In this document: in pieces, positions 24,857 through 32,801 of the stretch | How the letters are laid out: every line of letters begins with the position of its first letter | Position numbering within the stretch: the first letter of the stretch is position 1 | Assembly (NCBI GenBank): GCA_037439425.1 | Contig: JBBIWA010000027.1 | Span: forward strand, 1 to 59,047 | Length of the DNA: 59,047 nucleotides | Source of the DNA: JBBIWA01 sp037439425 | GTDB lineage: Bacteria > Acidobacteriota > Blastocatellia > RBC074 | Direction of reading: 5' to 3' | Notes under the pieces: model-generated | The model's database searches: none | Seen by the model: only the letters and a program-made list of their open reading frames with translations | What the model was told of the DNA's origin: nothing | Program-made: the position numbers and the translations under genes

Positions 24857-26434
24857 TTATCGCTTGCGCGGTCTCTCGCCTTTCGCCTTTTCGCTGCCGG
24901 CCTGCTTCAGGCTGTTAGTGTGCGCCACCACAGGCCAGTATTTTTCGTAAACGAAGTCCGGGCTGTTTTCGCGGTCGTGGCAAACAACGCAACTGGCAGG
25001 CGCAGCCGGAGTCTTGTAATTGTTTGCCGTTGGCATCTTCACATGCTGCTGGCCAGGGCCGTGACATGATTCGCACTGGACATTGGCAAACTGCGGCGTC
25101 ACCTTGATGTTGACGAATCCTTGATTCTGAAAACCAACCGTGTGGCATCCGACGCAGGCAGAATCGAAAGTTCGGTTCTTGGTTTCGAGCGCAGCAAAAG
25201 CGTGTGCGTGGAGCGTCCGCTTCCAGATCTGATACTCAGCCTGATGGCACGCTCCGCAAGTCTCAGAAGTCACGTAGGGCGAAGCCTGGGCGATAGATGA
25301 GACCGTGGCTGCGTGTTTGGCAGCTTCCAGTTCAGCCATTTTAGTTTGGACCAGATCAATCTCGCTGCGCGCTTGCTTGGTGAGCCGCGCCATCTCTGGA
25401 TCGTCAGGGATCACACCGTCGAGCTCGACGTAGCGATTGGTAAAGCGATCCACCACCCCTTCAGCATCAGCGTAAAAGCGCAGCTCGCCCAAATATTTCG
25501 TCTCTTTCGAGGCATACAGGATCAGTGCGTTGTTGACCTGTTTCGGGTCTGGCACCAGCCCGCGACCATCCGCCGCGATGATTACGTCCAGGTCTTCGTT
25601 CTGCAGCGCGAGCCGATGCGCGGTGGCGAGTCTGAGATAACCAACAATGATGTTCACATCCGATTGACCGCGCAGCTCGGCGAGGCTTTTCCTGGCTGCT
25701 TCCAGCGGCTCCTCGATCACGTAGCCGCTAGCTGCCACTGAGGCTTTCAACTCATCCGGCGGCGCCTCGCTCAGGCCGATAAAAGCAATCTTGACGGGCT
25801 TCGGCCAGCGCTTGCTCGTCACAGTCTTGATCACATAAGGCGCCGGGCTGAGCTGAGTTGCGTTAGCTGGTTTGATGTTAGCCGAAATCAGCGTTGATTT
25901 TTCCGGTTTCAGTTTCGCTTCAGGCCTGAGCAGCTGGCTGGCATAGAGCAGATCGCGGTAGGAGAGATTGACAATTTCCAGATTCATCTGTTCGTTGGCG
26001 CGCACAATCCACTCGTTCATCGTCTGCGCATCCGGACGCAATCTTGTTTCACCTTCACTCAGGTCGTCGCTGAAGATATGCCCGGCATCCACCAGCAGCG
26101 TCGCTGCATCCGGGCTGCGCTCGCGGAAAGCATTGATGTAACCCATCCGGCGCGCCACCCCGCCCAGCGGATAGATCGGACAACCGCAGACTTCGAGATT
26201 GCCGTGAGTGTCAGCAGAATAGAAAAGCACCAGGCCATAACCATCATCTTCCCCTAGACGATCTTGAAGCGTGCCTGTTGGCGCTGGCGTTTTGGCGAGC
26301 GCCTTGCGATCCTCTTGTGACGGTGGTTGCTGAGCGTGGCTCGGCGCAAGGCGCACTGGCGGGTGGTAGCCAACTACTGTTAGAGCAAAAGCGCAGATGA
26401 TGGACAATGAAAGAGCTCTCTTCCGATTAGACAT
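24857..26434 (-). CDS. Exported UshA-like domain fused to a tetrahaem cytochrome c
   Basis: 525 residues. An N-terminal signal (ALSLSIICAFALTVVGY) is followed by a 5'-nucleotidase/UshA-like region: LVLFYSADTHGNLEVCGCP, GGVARRMGYI and LLVDAGHIFSD. The usual GNHE/D box is replaced by NLSYRDLL, so phosphoesterase activity is doubtful. After a helical linker (about 350-385) come four CxxCH haem sites at about 393, 427, 454 and 482 (CGACH, CVGCH, CESCH, CVVCH), resembling cytochrome c554-type modules. It is probably a periplasmic redox protein. AAGGAGATTGC precedes the ATG. Confidence 0.82.
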   Translation of the reverse strand: MSNRKRALSLSIICAFALTVVGYHPPVRLAPSHAQQPPSQEDRKALAKTPAPTGTLQDRLGEDDGYGLVLFYSADTHGNLEVCGCPIYPLGGVARRMGYINAFRERSPDAATLLVDAGHIFSDDLSEGETRLRPDAQTMNEWIVRANEQMNLEIVNLSYRDLLYASQLLRPEAKLKPEKSTLISANIKPANATQLSPAPYVIKTVTSKRWPKPVKIAFIGLSEAPPDELKASVAASGYVIEEPLEAARKSLAELRGQSDVNIIVGYLRLATAHRLALQNEDLDVIIAADGRGLVPDPKQVNNALILYASKETKYLGELRFYADAEGVVDRFTNRYVELDGVIPDDPEMARLTKQARSEIDLVQTKMAELEAAKHAATVSSIAQASPYVTSETCGACHQAEYQIWKRTLHAHAFAALETKNRTFDSACVGCHTVGFQNQGFVNIKVTPQFANVQCESCHGPGQQHVKMPTANNYKTPAAPASCVVCHDRENSPDFVYEKYWPVVAHTNSLKQAGSEKAKGERPRKR

Positions 26435-26511
26435 GCAATCTCCTTCTGTGCTGCAATAGAGCGCCTTACATGACTAGTCTAGTTTAGTTAAAAACTTTGG
26501 GCTCGACAAGC

Positions 26512-27123
26512 ATGGTTAATTCCAGAATGATCCTTGCCTCAGCTTCACCGCGCCGCGCTGAGCTGCTGCGCGCGGCCGGGATCAGTTTCACCGCGCGAGT
26601 AGCTAATGTTGATGAGACTCGTCTGCCAGGCGAGCCGGCTGCCGAGTATGTGTTGCGGCTGGCACGTGAAAAAGCAGCCGCAGTAGCTCAGGGCGATGAG
26701 CTGGTTCTCGGCGCCGACACTACCGTGGTTATTAAAGATGAGATCATCGGCAAGCCGGTTGATGCCGAAGATGCGGAGCGCATGCTGCGCACCTTAAGTG
26801 GGCAGTGGCATGAGGTGCTCACTGGATTATGCATGTTGCGCGGTGATCAGACGCGTTCCGCGCTTGCCACGACGCGCGTCAAGTTCGCCCTGCTCAGTGA
26901 TGAAGAGATCCACTGGTACATTGCCACGGGCGAGCCATTTGACAAAGCCGGAGCTTACGCGATTCAAGGTTACGCCTCGCTCTTTGTCGAGCGAATCGAA
27001 GGCAGTTATTCAAATGTCGTCGGTTTGCCGGTGCAGCTAGTTTATCAGTTGGCGCGGGAGCTAGGAGTGGAGCTATTGGGAAAGGCTAAAGGCTTCAGAC
27101 CTCAGACGCCGGATGAGGTCTGA
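26512..27123 (+). CDS. maf: Maf-like nucleotide pyrophosphatase
   Basis: 203 residues from ATG 26512. Family motifs are MILASASPRRAELLRAAGISF, the LGADTTVVI metal site, GKPVDAEDAERMLRTLSGQWHEVLTGL, EPFDKAGAYAIQGYASLFVERIEGSYSNVVGLP. These proteins hydrolyse (d)NTPs such as dTTP/UTP or modified bases. The track-length frame from TTG 26497 is less likely. The last residues (FRPQTPDEV and stop) lie inside the inverted repeat 27093-27125. It converges on ribA. Confidence 0.93.
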   Translation: MVNSRMILASASPRRAELLRAAGISFTARVANVDETRLPGEPAAEYVLRLAREKAAAVAQGDELVLGADTTVVIKDEIIGKPVDAEDAERMLRTLSGQWHEVLTGLCMLRGDQTRSALATTRVKFALLSDEEIHWYIATGEPFDKAGAYAIQGYASLFVERIEGSYSNVVGLPVQLVYQLARELGVELLGKAKGFRPQTPDEV

Positions 27124-27125
27124 AG
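27093..27125. terminator. Perfect 12-bp inverted repeat at the maf/ribA junction
   Basis: CTTCAGACCTCA (27093-27104) and TGAGGTCTGAAG (27114-27125) are perfect complements around a 9-nt loop. They lie between two converging genes and overlap the maf stop codon, so a bidirectional terminator is likely. Neither side has a long T-tract. The same words occur in other spacers. Confidence 0.55.
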
Positions 27126-27133
27126 TCTGAAAT

Positions 27134-27784
27134 TCAGAAGATACCATTGAGCCGGAGCAAGTGGCCCATCTTCTCTCTCTTGGTTAAGAGGTATTTGTGT
27201 GCTGTCTGATGTGCTTTGACTTCGAGCGGAACACGTTCGACGACTTCCAATCCGGCGTGACGCAGCGCGCGCACCTTGTCCGGATTATTTGACATGAGGC
27301 GAACCTTGCGCAGACCGAGCAGCTTGATGATCTCGGCGCACTGGTCATAGTTGCGCTCATCAATGGCGAAACCGAGGCGCAAATTGGCTTCGATGGTGTC
27401 GGCTCCTTCGTCCTGCAGCGCATAGGCGCGAATCTTATTTACAATGCCAATGCCGCGACCTTCTTGCTGCTGATAAACGATGATGCCGCAGCCTTCTTCC
27501 GCCACCATCTCCATGGCACGTTGCAATTGCGGCCCGCAGTCACATTTCAGTGAATGGAAGACATCTCCGGTCAAACATTGGGAGTGAATGCGGACGAGGG
27601 TGGGCCGCTCTGGGTCGAGTTCCCCTTTGACTAAAGCGACAAACTCCTCATCGCTGACGGTGCTGCGGAATCCCAAGATCCGGAAGGAGCCAAACTCCGT
27701 CGGGAGATTGGCCTCAGCTTCCTTCTTCACAGTGAACCCCACTGTTGCTCGGTCTACCTCTTCTCCAAGGTAAGAATTCGTCAT
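27134..27784 (-). CDS. ribA: GTP cyclohydrolase II
   Basis: 216 residues. It opens GTP in the first committed step of riboflavin synthesis. Signatures are the zinc site HSQCLTGDVFHSLKCDCGPQL, YQQQEGRGIGIVNKIRAYALQDEGADTIEAN, and KVRLMSNNPDKVRALRHAGLEVVERVPLE. It is a stand-alone enzyme without a RibB domain. ATG 27784 follows GGAGGAG; the TTG immediately before it is the alternative start. Confidence 0.95.
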   Translation of the reverse strand: MTNSYLGEEVDRATVGFTVKKEAEANLPTEFGSFRILGFRSTVSDEEFVALVKGELDPERPTLVRIHSQCLTGDVFHSLKCDCGPQLQRAMEMVAEEGCGIIVYQQQEGRGIGIVNKIRAYALQDEGADTIEANLRLGFAIDERNYDQCAEIIKLLGLRKVRLMSNNPDKVRALRHAGLEVVERVPLEVKAHQTAHKYLLTKREKMGHLLRLNGIF

Positions 27785-27950
27785 CAAATTTCTCCTCCAC
27801 TGCTACTGTTACATAGGATTCGGGCAAAACTATACAGCACAGCATCAGAGGGTGTCAAGAAAGGCTTCTTGAGCGCGCTCTCATCCGGCTTGAGAAATCT
27901 CCCCGATCCGGATATACAGCTTAGGATTTCGGGCCAATGGAGTTAGCGCT

Positions 27951-29927
27951 ATGTCTTCATTGCTGGTTTGGCTGATCACGATTTTGGCAGTGGCGAACGG
28001 GGCTCTGTTGAGCTACCTCGTGGTTGAAAAGGCTTCGGTTTGGGCTCGTCTCTGTGCTGGTGCGGTAGTCGGGTTTGTTCTGGTAGCCTGGGCTGGTTTT
28101 CTGCTCGCTCTGATTGCGGGTCTCGGCAAGGTGGCGATTGGTGCGCTTATGCTGGGTCTCGTCGTTAGTCTGCTGGCTCTGCTTAAGACTGTGCCGCAGC
28201 AACCGATCCGAAGGGAATTCGGCGCAATGTCGCCTGATCCCTGGGCCATCGGCTATTACGTCGCCTGGGCGATTTTGCTCGTCTGGCTTTTCAGCCGCGT
28301 TCTTCAATTAGGTGAAGACGGGATGTATACCGCGCCGCTCAACAATTACGGCGATCTTCCTTTTCATTTCAGCGTCATCACTTCATTTGCTTTCGGTGAA
28401 AACATTCCGCCGGGCAATCCCGTCTTTGCGGGAGTGAAGTTCGCCTATCCCTTTTTGATCGATTTTCTGACGGCTTTCTTGCGCCGGGCTGGTGCCGCAT
28501 GGCCGCTGGCTTTTTTCATTGAAAACATTCTGCTAGCGTTGGCGCTCGTCGGCTTGATTGAACTGCTTAGCTTTCAACTGACGCGCCATCGTCTGGCAGC
28601 GCGTATCACCCCCTTGCTTTTCTTCTTCAACGGCGGCTTTGGCTTCATCAATTTCTTCCGAGATCTGAGCAAAGCGGATGCGGGCTGGGTTGATTTCCTG
28701 TCACATCTGCCGCGCGCCTATACGATGAATGACATGCTGGCATCGCCGTGGGGCGAGGTCCCGCTACGTTGGGGCAACATCTTCACCACACTGCTCATTC
28801 CACAACGGTCGTTGTTGCTTGGATTGCCCATGGCTGCCATCATCATCATGCTCTGGTGGATGGCCGTGGGCGAGATGGGGGGACAGGAGGAGGGGGAGAG
28901 GGGGAGAAGGGGAGAGGGGAAGAGGGAGAAAGAGAGGCTCAAATCCCCCCATCTCCCCGTATCTCCCTCTCCCCGTCGCTACCTGTTCGCAGCGGGGATG
29001 CTGGCGGGATTGCTGCCTTTTGCGCACGCGCATGGCTTCTTCGCAGTGATGCTCACAAGTGGCGCAATGGCCTTGCTGTTTTGGTCGCGCCATTGGATAG
29101 CCTTCTTCATCCCAGCTCTGGTTCTGGCTGCGCCACAAGCGCTCTGGCTGAGCAGTAGCGGGGTGCGCAGCAAACTATTCGCGTTTCACTGGGGCTGGGA
29201 ATCAGGAGATGTGCCGGTGCTGCTTTTCTGGACCGTTAATGCGGGCGCATTTCTCCTTTTGCTCATCATTGTGCTGCTTGCCGGGAGGTTTGTTACAGCG
29301 CGCTTGCGCCGCTTCTATCTCCCCTTCTTGCTCTGCTTTCTGGTGCCCAATGTAGTGCTGCTAGCGCCGTGGGCGTGGGACAACATCAAAGTGCTCGTCT
29401 ACTGGTATCTGGCTTCGACTCCGATAGTGGCTCTGCTATTGGCCTCGCTGTTGACCGGGCGAAGGCTCTGGGGGTGGGCGGTAAGTATTGTATTGTTGGT
29501 AACGATCACTTTGTCGGGGATGCTTGATGTCGCTCGCGCGCTCTCTCCGGTTGAAAAGGCGCTCATTTTCGGTCGCACCGAAATAGAAGTGGCCGAGCAG
29601 ATTGGCCGGCGAACGCCGCCGCGTGCGGTGATTCTGCATGCTCCGATTCACAATTCGCTCGTCGCCTTGACGGGAAGGCAATCGGTAATGGGCTATCCCG
29701 GCCATCTCTGGTCTCACGGAATTGACTATGCGCAGCGACAGGCTCAGATCACAGCGATCTATCGGGGCGCGCCAGAGGCAGACGAACTGCTCGCCCGCCT
29801 CAATGTTGATTATGTAATCATCGGGCCGGCCGAGCGAGAGCAGCTTCAGGCTAACAAAGACTTCTTCGCTGCTCGATATCCAGTAGTGATTGATCACGCA
29901 GGCTACCAGGTCTATAGGATTGAGTGA
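27951..29927 (+). CDS. Large polytopic membrane protein, GT-C glycosyltransferase-like
   Basis: 658 residues, about 13 hydrophobic segments. An early periplasmic loop has APLNNYGDLPFHFSVITSF followed by GVKFAYPFLIDFLTAFLRR, resembling the acidic loop of GT-C-type glycosyltransferases and similar uncharacterised membrane proteins. The C-terminal ~110 residues are soluble and end NVDYVIIGPAEREQL and GYQVYRIE. I cannot name the family firmly. GGAG lies 8 bp before the ATG. Between two membrane segments (about residues 308-343) is a charged low-complexity insert GQEEGERGRRGEGKREKE produced by an inserted repeat. Confidence 0.7.
   Translation: MSSLLVWLITILAVANGALLSYLVVEKASVWARLCAGAVVGFVLVAWAGFLLALIAGLGKVAIGALMLGLVVSLLALLKTVPQQPIRREFGAMSPDPWAIGYYVAWAILLVWLFSRVLQLGEDGMYTAPLNNYGDLPFHFSVITSFAFGENIPPGNPVFAGVKFAYPFLIDFLTAFLRRAGAAWPLAFFIENILLALALVGLIELLSFQLTRHRLAARITPLLFFFNGGFGFINFFRDLSKADAGWVDFLSHLPRAYTMNDMLASPWGEVPLRWGNIFTTLLIPQRSLLLGLPMAAIIIMLWWMAVGEMGGQEEGERGRRGEGKREKERLKSPHLPVSPSPRRYLFAAGMLAGLLPFAHAHGFFAVMLTSGAMALLFWSRHWIAFFIPALVLAAPQALWLSSSGVRSKLFAFHWGWESGDVPVLLFWTVNAGAFLLLLIIVLLAGRFVTARLRRFYLPFLLCFLVPNVVLLAPWAWDNIKVLVYWYLASTPIVALLLASLLTGRRLWGWAVSIVLLVTITLSGMLDVARALSPVEKALIFGRTEIEVAEQIGRRTPPRAVILHAPIHNSLVALTGRQSVMGYPGHLWSHGIDYAQRQAQITAIYRGAPEADELLARLNVDYVIIGPAEREQLQANKDFFAARYPVVIDHAGYQVYRIE
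28875..28979. repeat. G/A-rich then C/T-rich inverted repeat inside a coding region
   Basis: A run of about 60 nearly pure purines (GGGGGA, GAGGGGGAG, GGGGAGAAG and similar) is followed, after aggctcaaat, by a pyrimidine arm (CCCCCCATCTCCCC, TCTCCCTCTCCCC). The arms are imperfect reverse complements. Its length keeps the host reading frame open. Such elements are usually intergenic. Confidence 0.65.
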
Positions 29928-29991
29928 GGAGCCTGCACAAGTCAGCTTGGCAGCAGCTTGGATGTGTAGAGTGCCACACAGCCCGGCCCTG

Positions 29992-30108
29992 CTTTGGTAG
30001 TCATCTTTGATGAGCGCAAGACCTTCTCGCCAATGGATAGCAGGGGCTTGCTGATCTAGACTCAGTGCGGCAAGTAAGAGACTACCAAAGTGGGAGCTGC
30101 TGGCTCCC
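29992..30108. other. Inverted repeats in the spacer between two convergent genes
   Basis: CTTTGGTAGTC (29992-30002) is perfectly complementary to GACTACCAAAG (30080-30090), 77 bp apart. Immediately after is GGGAGC-tgctg-GCTCCC (30092-30108). The surrounding gap 29928-30218 has no gene. It may be a terminator region or the trace of a small mobile element. Confidence 0.4.
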
Positions 30109-30218
30109 GCACTCCACAGCGCTGATGGATTGAGTGAAACTCGCAAGGCAGGAAGCACGGCTCAGAAGGCGGAAATGGGGGCGATTGCAAGTGTTGGCCT
30201 CTTGCCTTGCGTGATCTT

Positions 30219-32657
30219 CTATGACCTCTTCGTCTGTGGGCGAAAAGCTGTCTCAGGAATGTCTACGTTGAATTTGACCTCTTTGACCTTGGTAATGACA
30301 TTGCCCATGGTTGGATGTTTCGTGACCGTCTTGAAGGGAATCATCACACCTTCCACGAGCCGATGATCGCTGAAGGATTCAGTCATCGGCAATGAGCCTT
30401 CCACTATGCCGAGCGGAATGAGCCGGTCTCGCTTAAGCAGCAGGAAGGATTTTGCCGAGATGTAATCGGTCACCGGATCGCCTTTTTCCGGCGTCTTGAC
30501 GACGACGTAGACATCCTCATCGCCGACCTTCGCCTTTGCTTTGATCACCACCGTTTTGTAGAGCTTCTTCCAGTTCAGCTCGGCATAGAAGTCGGCATTG
30601 ATTCGGGCATTCTCCAGCAGCTTGTCTGTGAACTCGGTCAAGGGAGAGAAACTTGTCTCCGTTCCGCCACTTTGGCCATCGAAGTATTCACGGATCCAAC
30701 CGATCTTTTTGCCGAGCGCCACGAGCGTCAGATGCGAAGCGGCCAGATTGGGCGCTTTAGCCTGGACGATCTGCTCGCCTGTCATTCCCTGGTTCTCAAA
30801 ATCGACCGTTGCCGTTATCACCATTGAGTGGTTGCGGCGTAGATTGGCTTCACCCCCAGCAGCCTCGATGACTTTGGCCATCAGTTCCTCAACGGAGATT
30901 GAGACCGCAGTTGTCGCCTCCGGCGCGCGCTTGAAGTCGAAATCGCCATTTGGTTGTTTAAGCAGCAGTCCTGAAACTTTACCTGCTTCATCGCGCTTGA
31001 CGAGGATGCGATATGAATCAGGCAGATTGGTGGCGCCGAAGGTGTCTTTCTCCTTCTCGACCAGAGGATAAGGAGGCTGCCCGGGCACGAAGAGTGCGAC
31101 TTGGCCCTCCTTGAGGGTGATCTCAATGGTGATGCCATTACGCTCGTATGAGCCGAGTAATTCCTTGAAAGGGCCAGTGTAATTGGCTACGGCCGCGGTA
31201 GCGACTGCCACCTCCTCTGGCTTGAGTTTGGGCAGGACGTAGTTACCGTGCGGTTGTTCCAGATACATTTCGGTTTCGCCTTCTTTGCCCTTGACCGGGC
31301 GGAAGGTCATAAAGAAGCCATCTGGCGCAGGCGGGCCGAATTTGTATCTGCGTCCGCCTACATTGATCAGCGGGTAATTGGGTTGTCCGGGCACGATGGC
31401 TGTAAGCTGGCCGTCTTTAAAGACGATCTCGATCTTCATATTGGCCTGGGCAAAATTGTAGACCCCCACCTCTTCTTTGGGATCCACCGCCGGCTCTGCG
31501 CTGCCAGCCGGAGCGCTGGCAACCGCTTCGGGTTGGCCTACCAGGTTCGACCAGATCGCCTCTTGAGCCGTGAGCGGGAGAGTCGAGCTTGAGACATTGG
31601 TCAGCAAGGCGAAGCCGAGTTTCTGATCCGGCATCAACGCCACCAGCGAGTTGAAGCCATCAATCCCGCCGCCGTGCGAGATTACTTTGTGTCCTTTCCA
31701 TTCACCCAACATCCAGCCCAGACCGTAGCTGGTCTTCCCGCCTATCTTCGTCTGCTCTGAGACAAGCTCCTGGAAGCCTTTTTCGGAGACCAAACGTTTG
31801 CCTTCAAACACGCCGCCACTGAGCATCAGGCGCAACCAGGCAGCCATATCTCTGGCGTTCGAGTTGATCGCCCCAGCGGGCGCAGCGTTAGGGAACTCGC
31901 GCATTGGCACCTTCGTCGCCTTTTGGTCCTTGAGGTTATAACCGGTCGCGAAGTCCGAAGATTTGAGCGTCTCCTTGACCGACGTATTGCTGGCTTTCAT
32001 GCCCAGAGGTTTGAAGAGGCGTTCAGCAATCACCCTTTCCCAGGTTGATTTATTCGCCTTGCCCAGGATTTCACCAGCGGCGGCATACATCACATTCTGG
32101 TACTGGAACTTTTCTCGAAATTTGGCCGTTGGTTTGACGAAAGCCATCGCCCTGATCACCTCTTCACGAGTGAGTACGCCGGTGTACCAGATCAAATCCG
32201 TCCGGTCTAGACCTGAGTTGTGACGGAGCAGGTCGCGAATGGTGATCTTAGCATCCGCCTCCGGGTCTTGTAGTTTGAAGTAGGGCAGATATTTCTTGGG
32301 CGAATCATCAAGCGAAAGCTTGCCTTCTTCAGCGCTCATCACCGCCGCCATCGCGGTGAAGGCTTTGGTGCAGGAACCAATGGCAAAAAGCGTATCGGGT
32401 GTGACCGGCAGCTTACGCTCGGCGTCTTTGAGGCCCAGCCCCTTTAGATAAATGACCTTGTCGTCTTTGACGATAACGAGCGAAAGACCCGGCACTCCCA
32501 GCTCCTTGCGTTTGTCTTCAATAGCTTTTTCGATCGCAGCCAGTCGCGCCGCCACATCGGGCTCGTCAGAAAAGGCCACAGTCCGAAGCGGAGTTACGAC
32601 ATGGGCGGCTAACAGAATTAGAGTGAGAAGAAGGTACGAAAGGCATTTGCGAAGCAT
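30219..32657 (-). CDS. Exported serine hydrolase (class C beta-lactamase fold) with DUF3471-like repeats and a LolA-like tail
   Basis: 812 residues. A signal peptide (LSYLLLTLILLAAHVV) precedes a beta-lactamase/DD-peptidase-type domain: Ser95 in SCTK, the Tyr184-x-Asn YQN motif, and HGGG near residue 340 as the third box. Then come two related modules, each with IEI-x-KDGQL-like and PGQPxYPL (VPGQPNYPL, VPGQPPYPL). The last ~200 residues resemble an outer-membrane lipoprotein sorting fold (GGEANLRRNHSMVITATVDFENQGM and VKFNVDIPETAFRP). AGGAGG lies before the ATG. The substrate is unknown. Confidence 0.82.
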   Translation of the reverse strand: MLRKCLSYLLLTLILLAAHVVTPLRTVAFSDEPDVAARLAAIEKAIEDKRKELGVPGLSLVIVKDDKVIYLKGLGLKDAERKLPVTPDTLFAIGSCTKAFTAMAAVMSAEEGKLSLDDSPKKYLPYFKLQDPEADAKITIRDLLRHNSGLDRTDLIWYTGVLTREEVIRAMAFVKPTAKFREKFQYQNVMYAAAGEILGKANKSTWERVIAERLFKPLGMKASNTSVKETLKSSDFATGYNLKDQKATKVPMREFPNAAPAGAINSNARDMAAWLRLMLSGGVFEGKRLVSEKGFQELVSEQTKIGGKTSYGLGWMLGEWKGHKVISHGGGIDGFNSLVALMPDQKLGFALLTNVSSSTLPLTAQEAIWSNLVGQPEAVASAPAGSAEPAVDPKEEVGVYNFAQANMKIEIVFKDGQLTAIVPGQPNYPLINVGGRRYKFGPPAPDGFFMTFRPVKGKEGETEMYLEQPHGNYVLPKLKPEEVAVATAAVANYTGPFKELLGSYERNGITIEITLKEGQVALFVPGQPPYPLVEKEKDTFGATNLPDSYRILVKRDEAGKVSGLLLKQPNGDFDFKRAPEATTAVSISVEELMAKVIEAAGGEANLRRNHSMVITATVDFENQGMTGEQIVQAKAPNLAASHLTLVALGKKIGWIREYFDGQSGGTETSFSPLTEFTDKLLENARINADFYAELNWKKLYKTVVIKAKAKVGDEDVYVVVKTPEKGDPVTDYISAKSFLLLKRDRLIPLGIVEGSLPMTESFSDHRLVEGVMIPFKTVTKHPTMGNVITKVKEVKFNVDIPETAFRPQTKRS

Positions 32658-32801
32658 ATGATTAACCTCCTGGATTGGTCGGTAGCAGTAGCCTCCAGCG
32701 CGTCACTTCTATCATACGATCTCTTAAAGAACCAGGTTCTGCGTTATCAAGCACTGCGAGTGCTTGACTGAATCGGCCTCCCTTGCCTAAGCTCGCAGCC
32801 G

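Noticed and set aside
28875..28979. Frameshift or pseudogene in the membrane protein
   Set aside because: Despite the repeat the frame stays open, and membrane segments continue on both sides.
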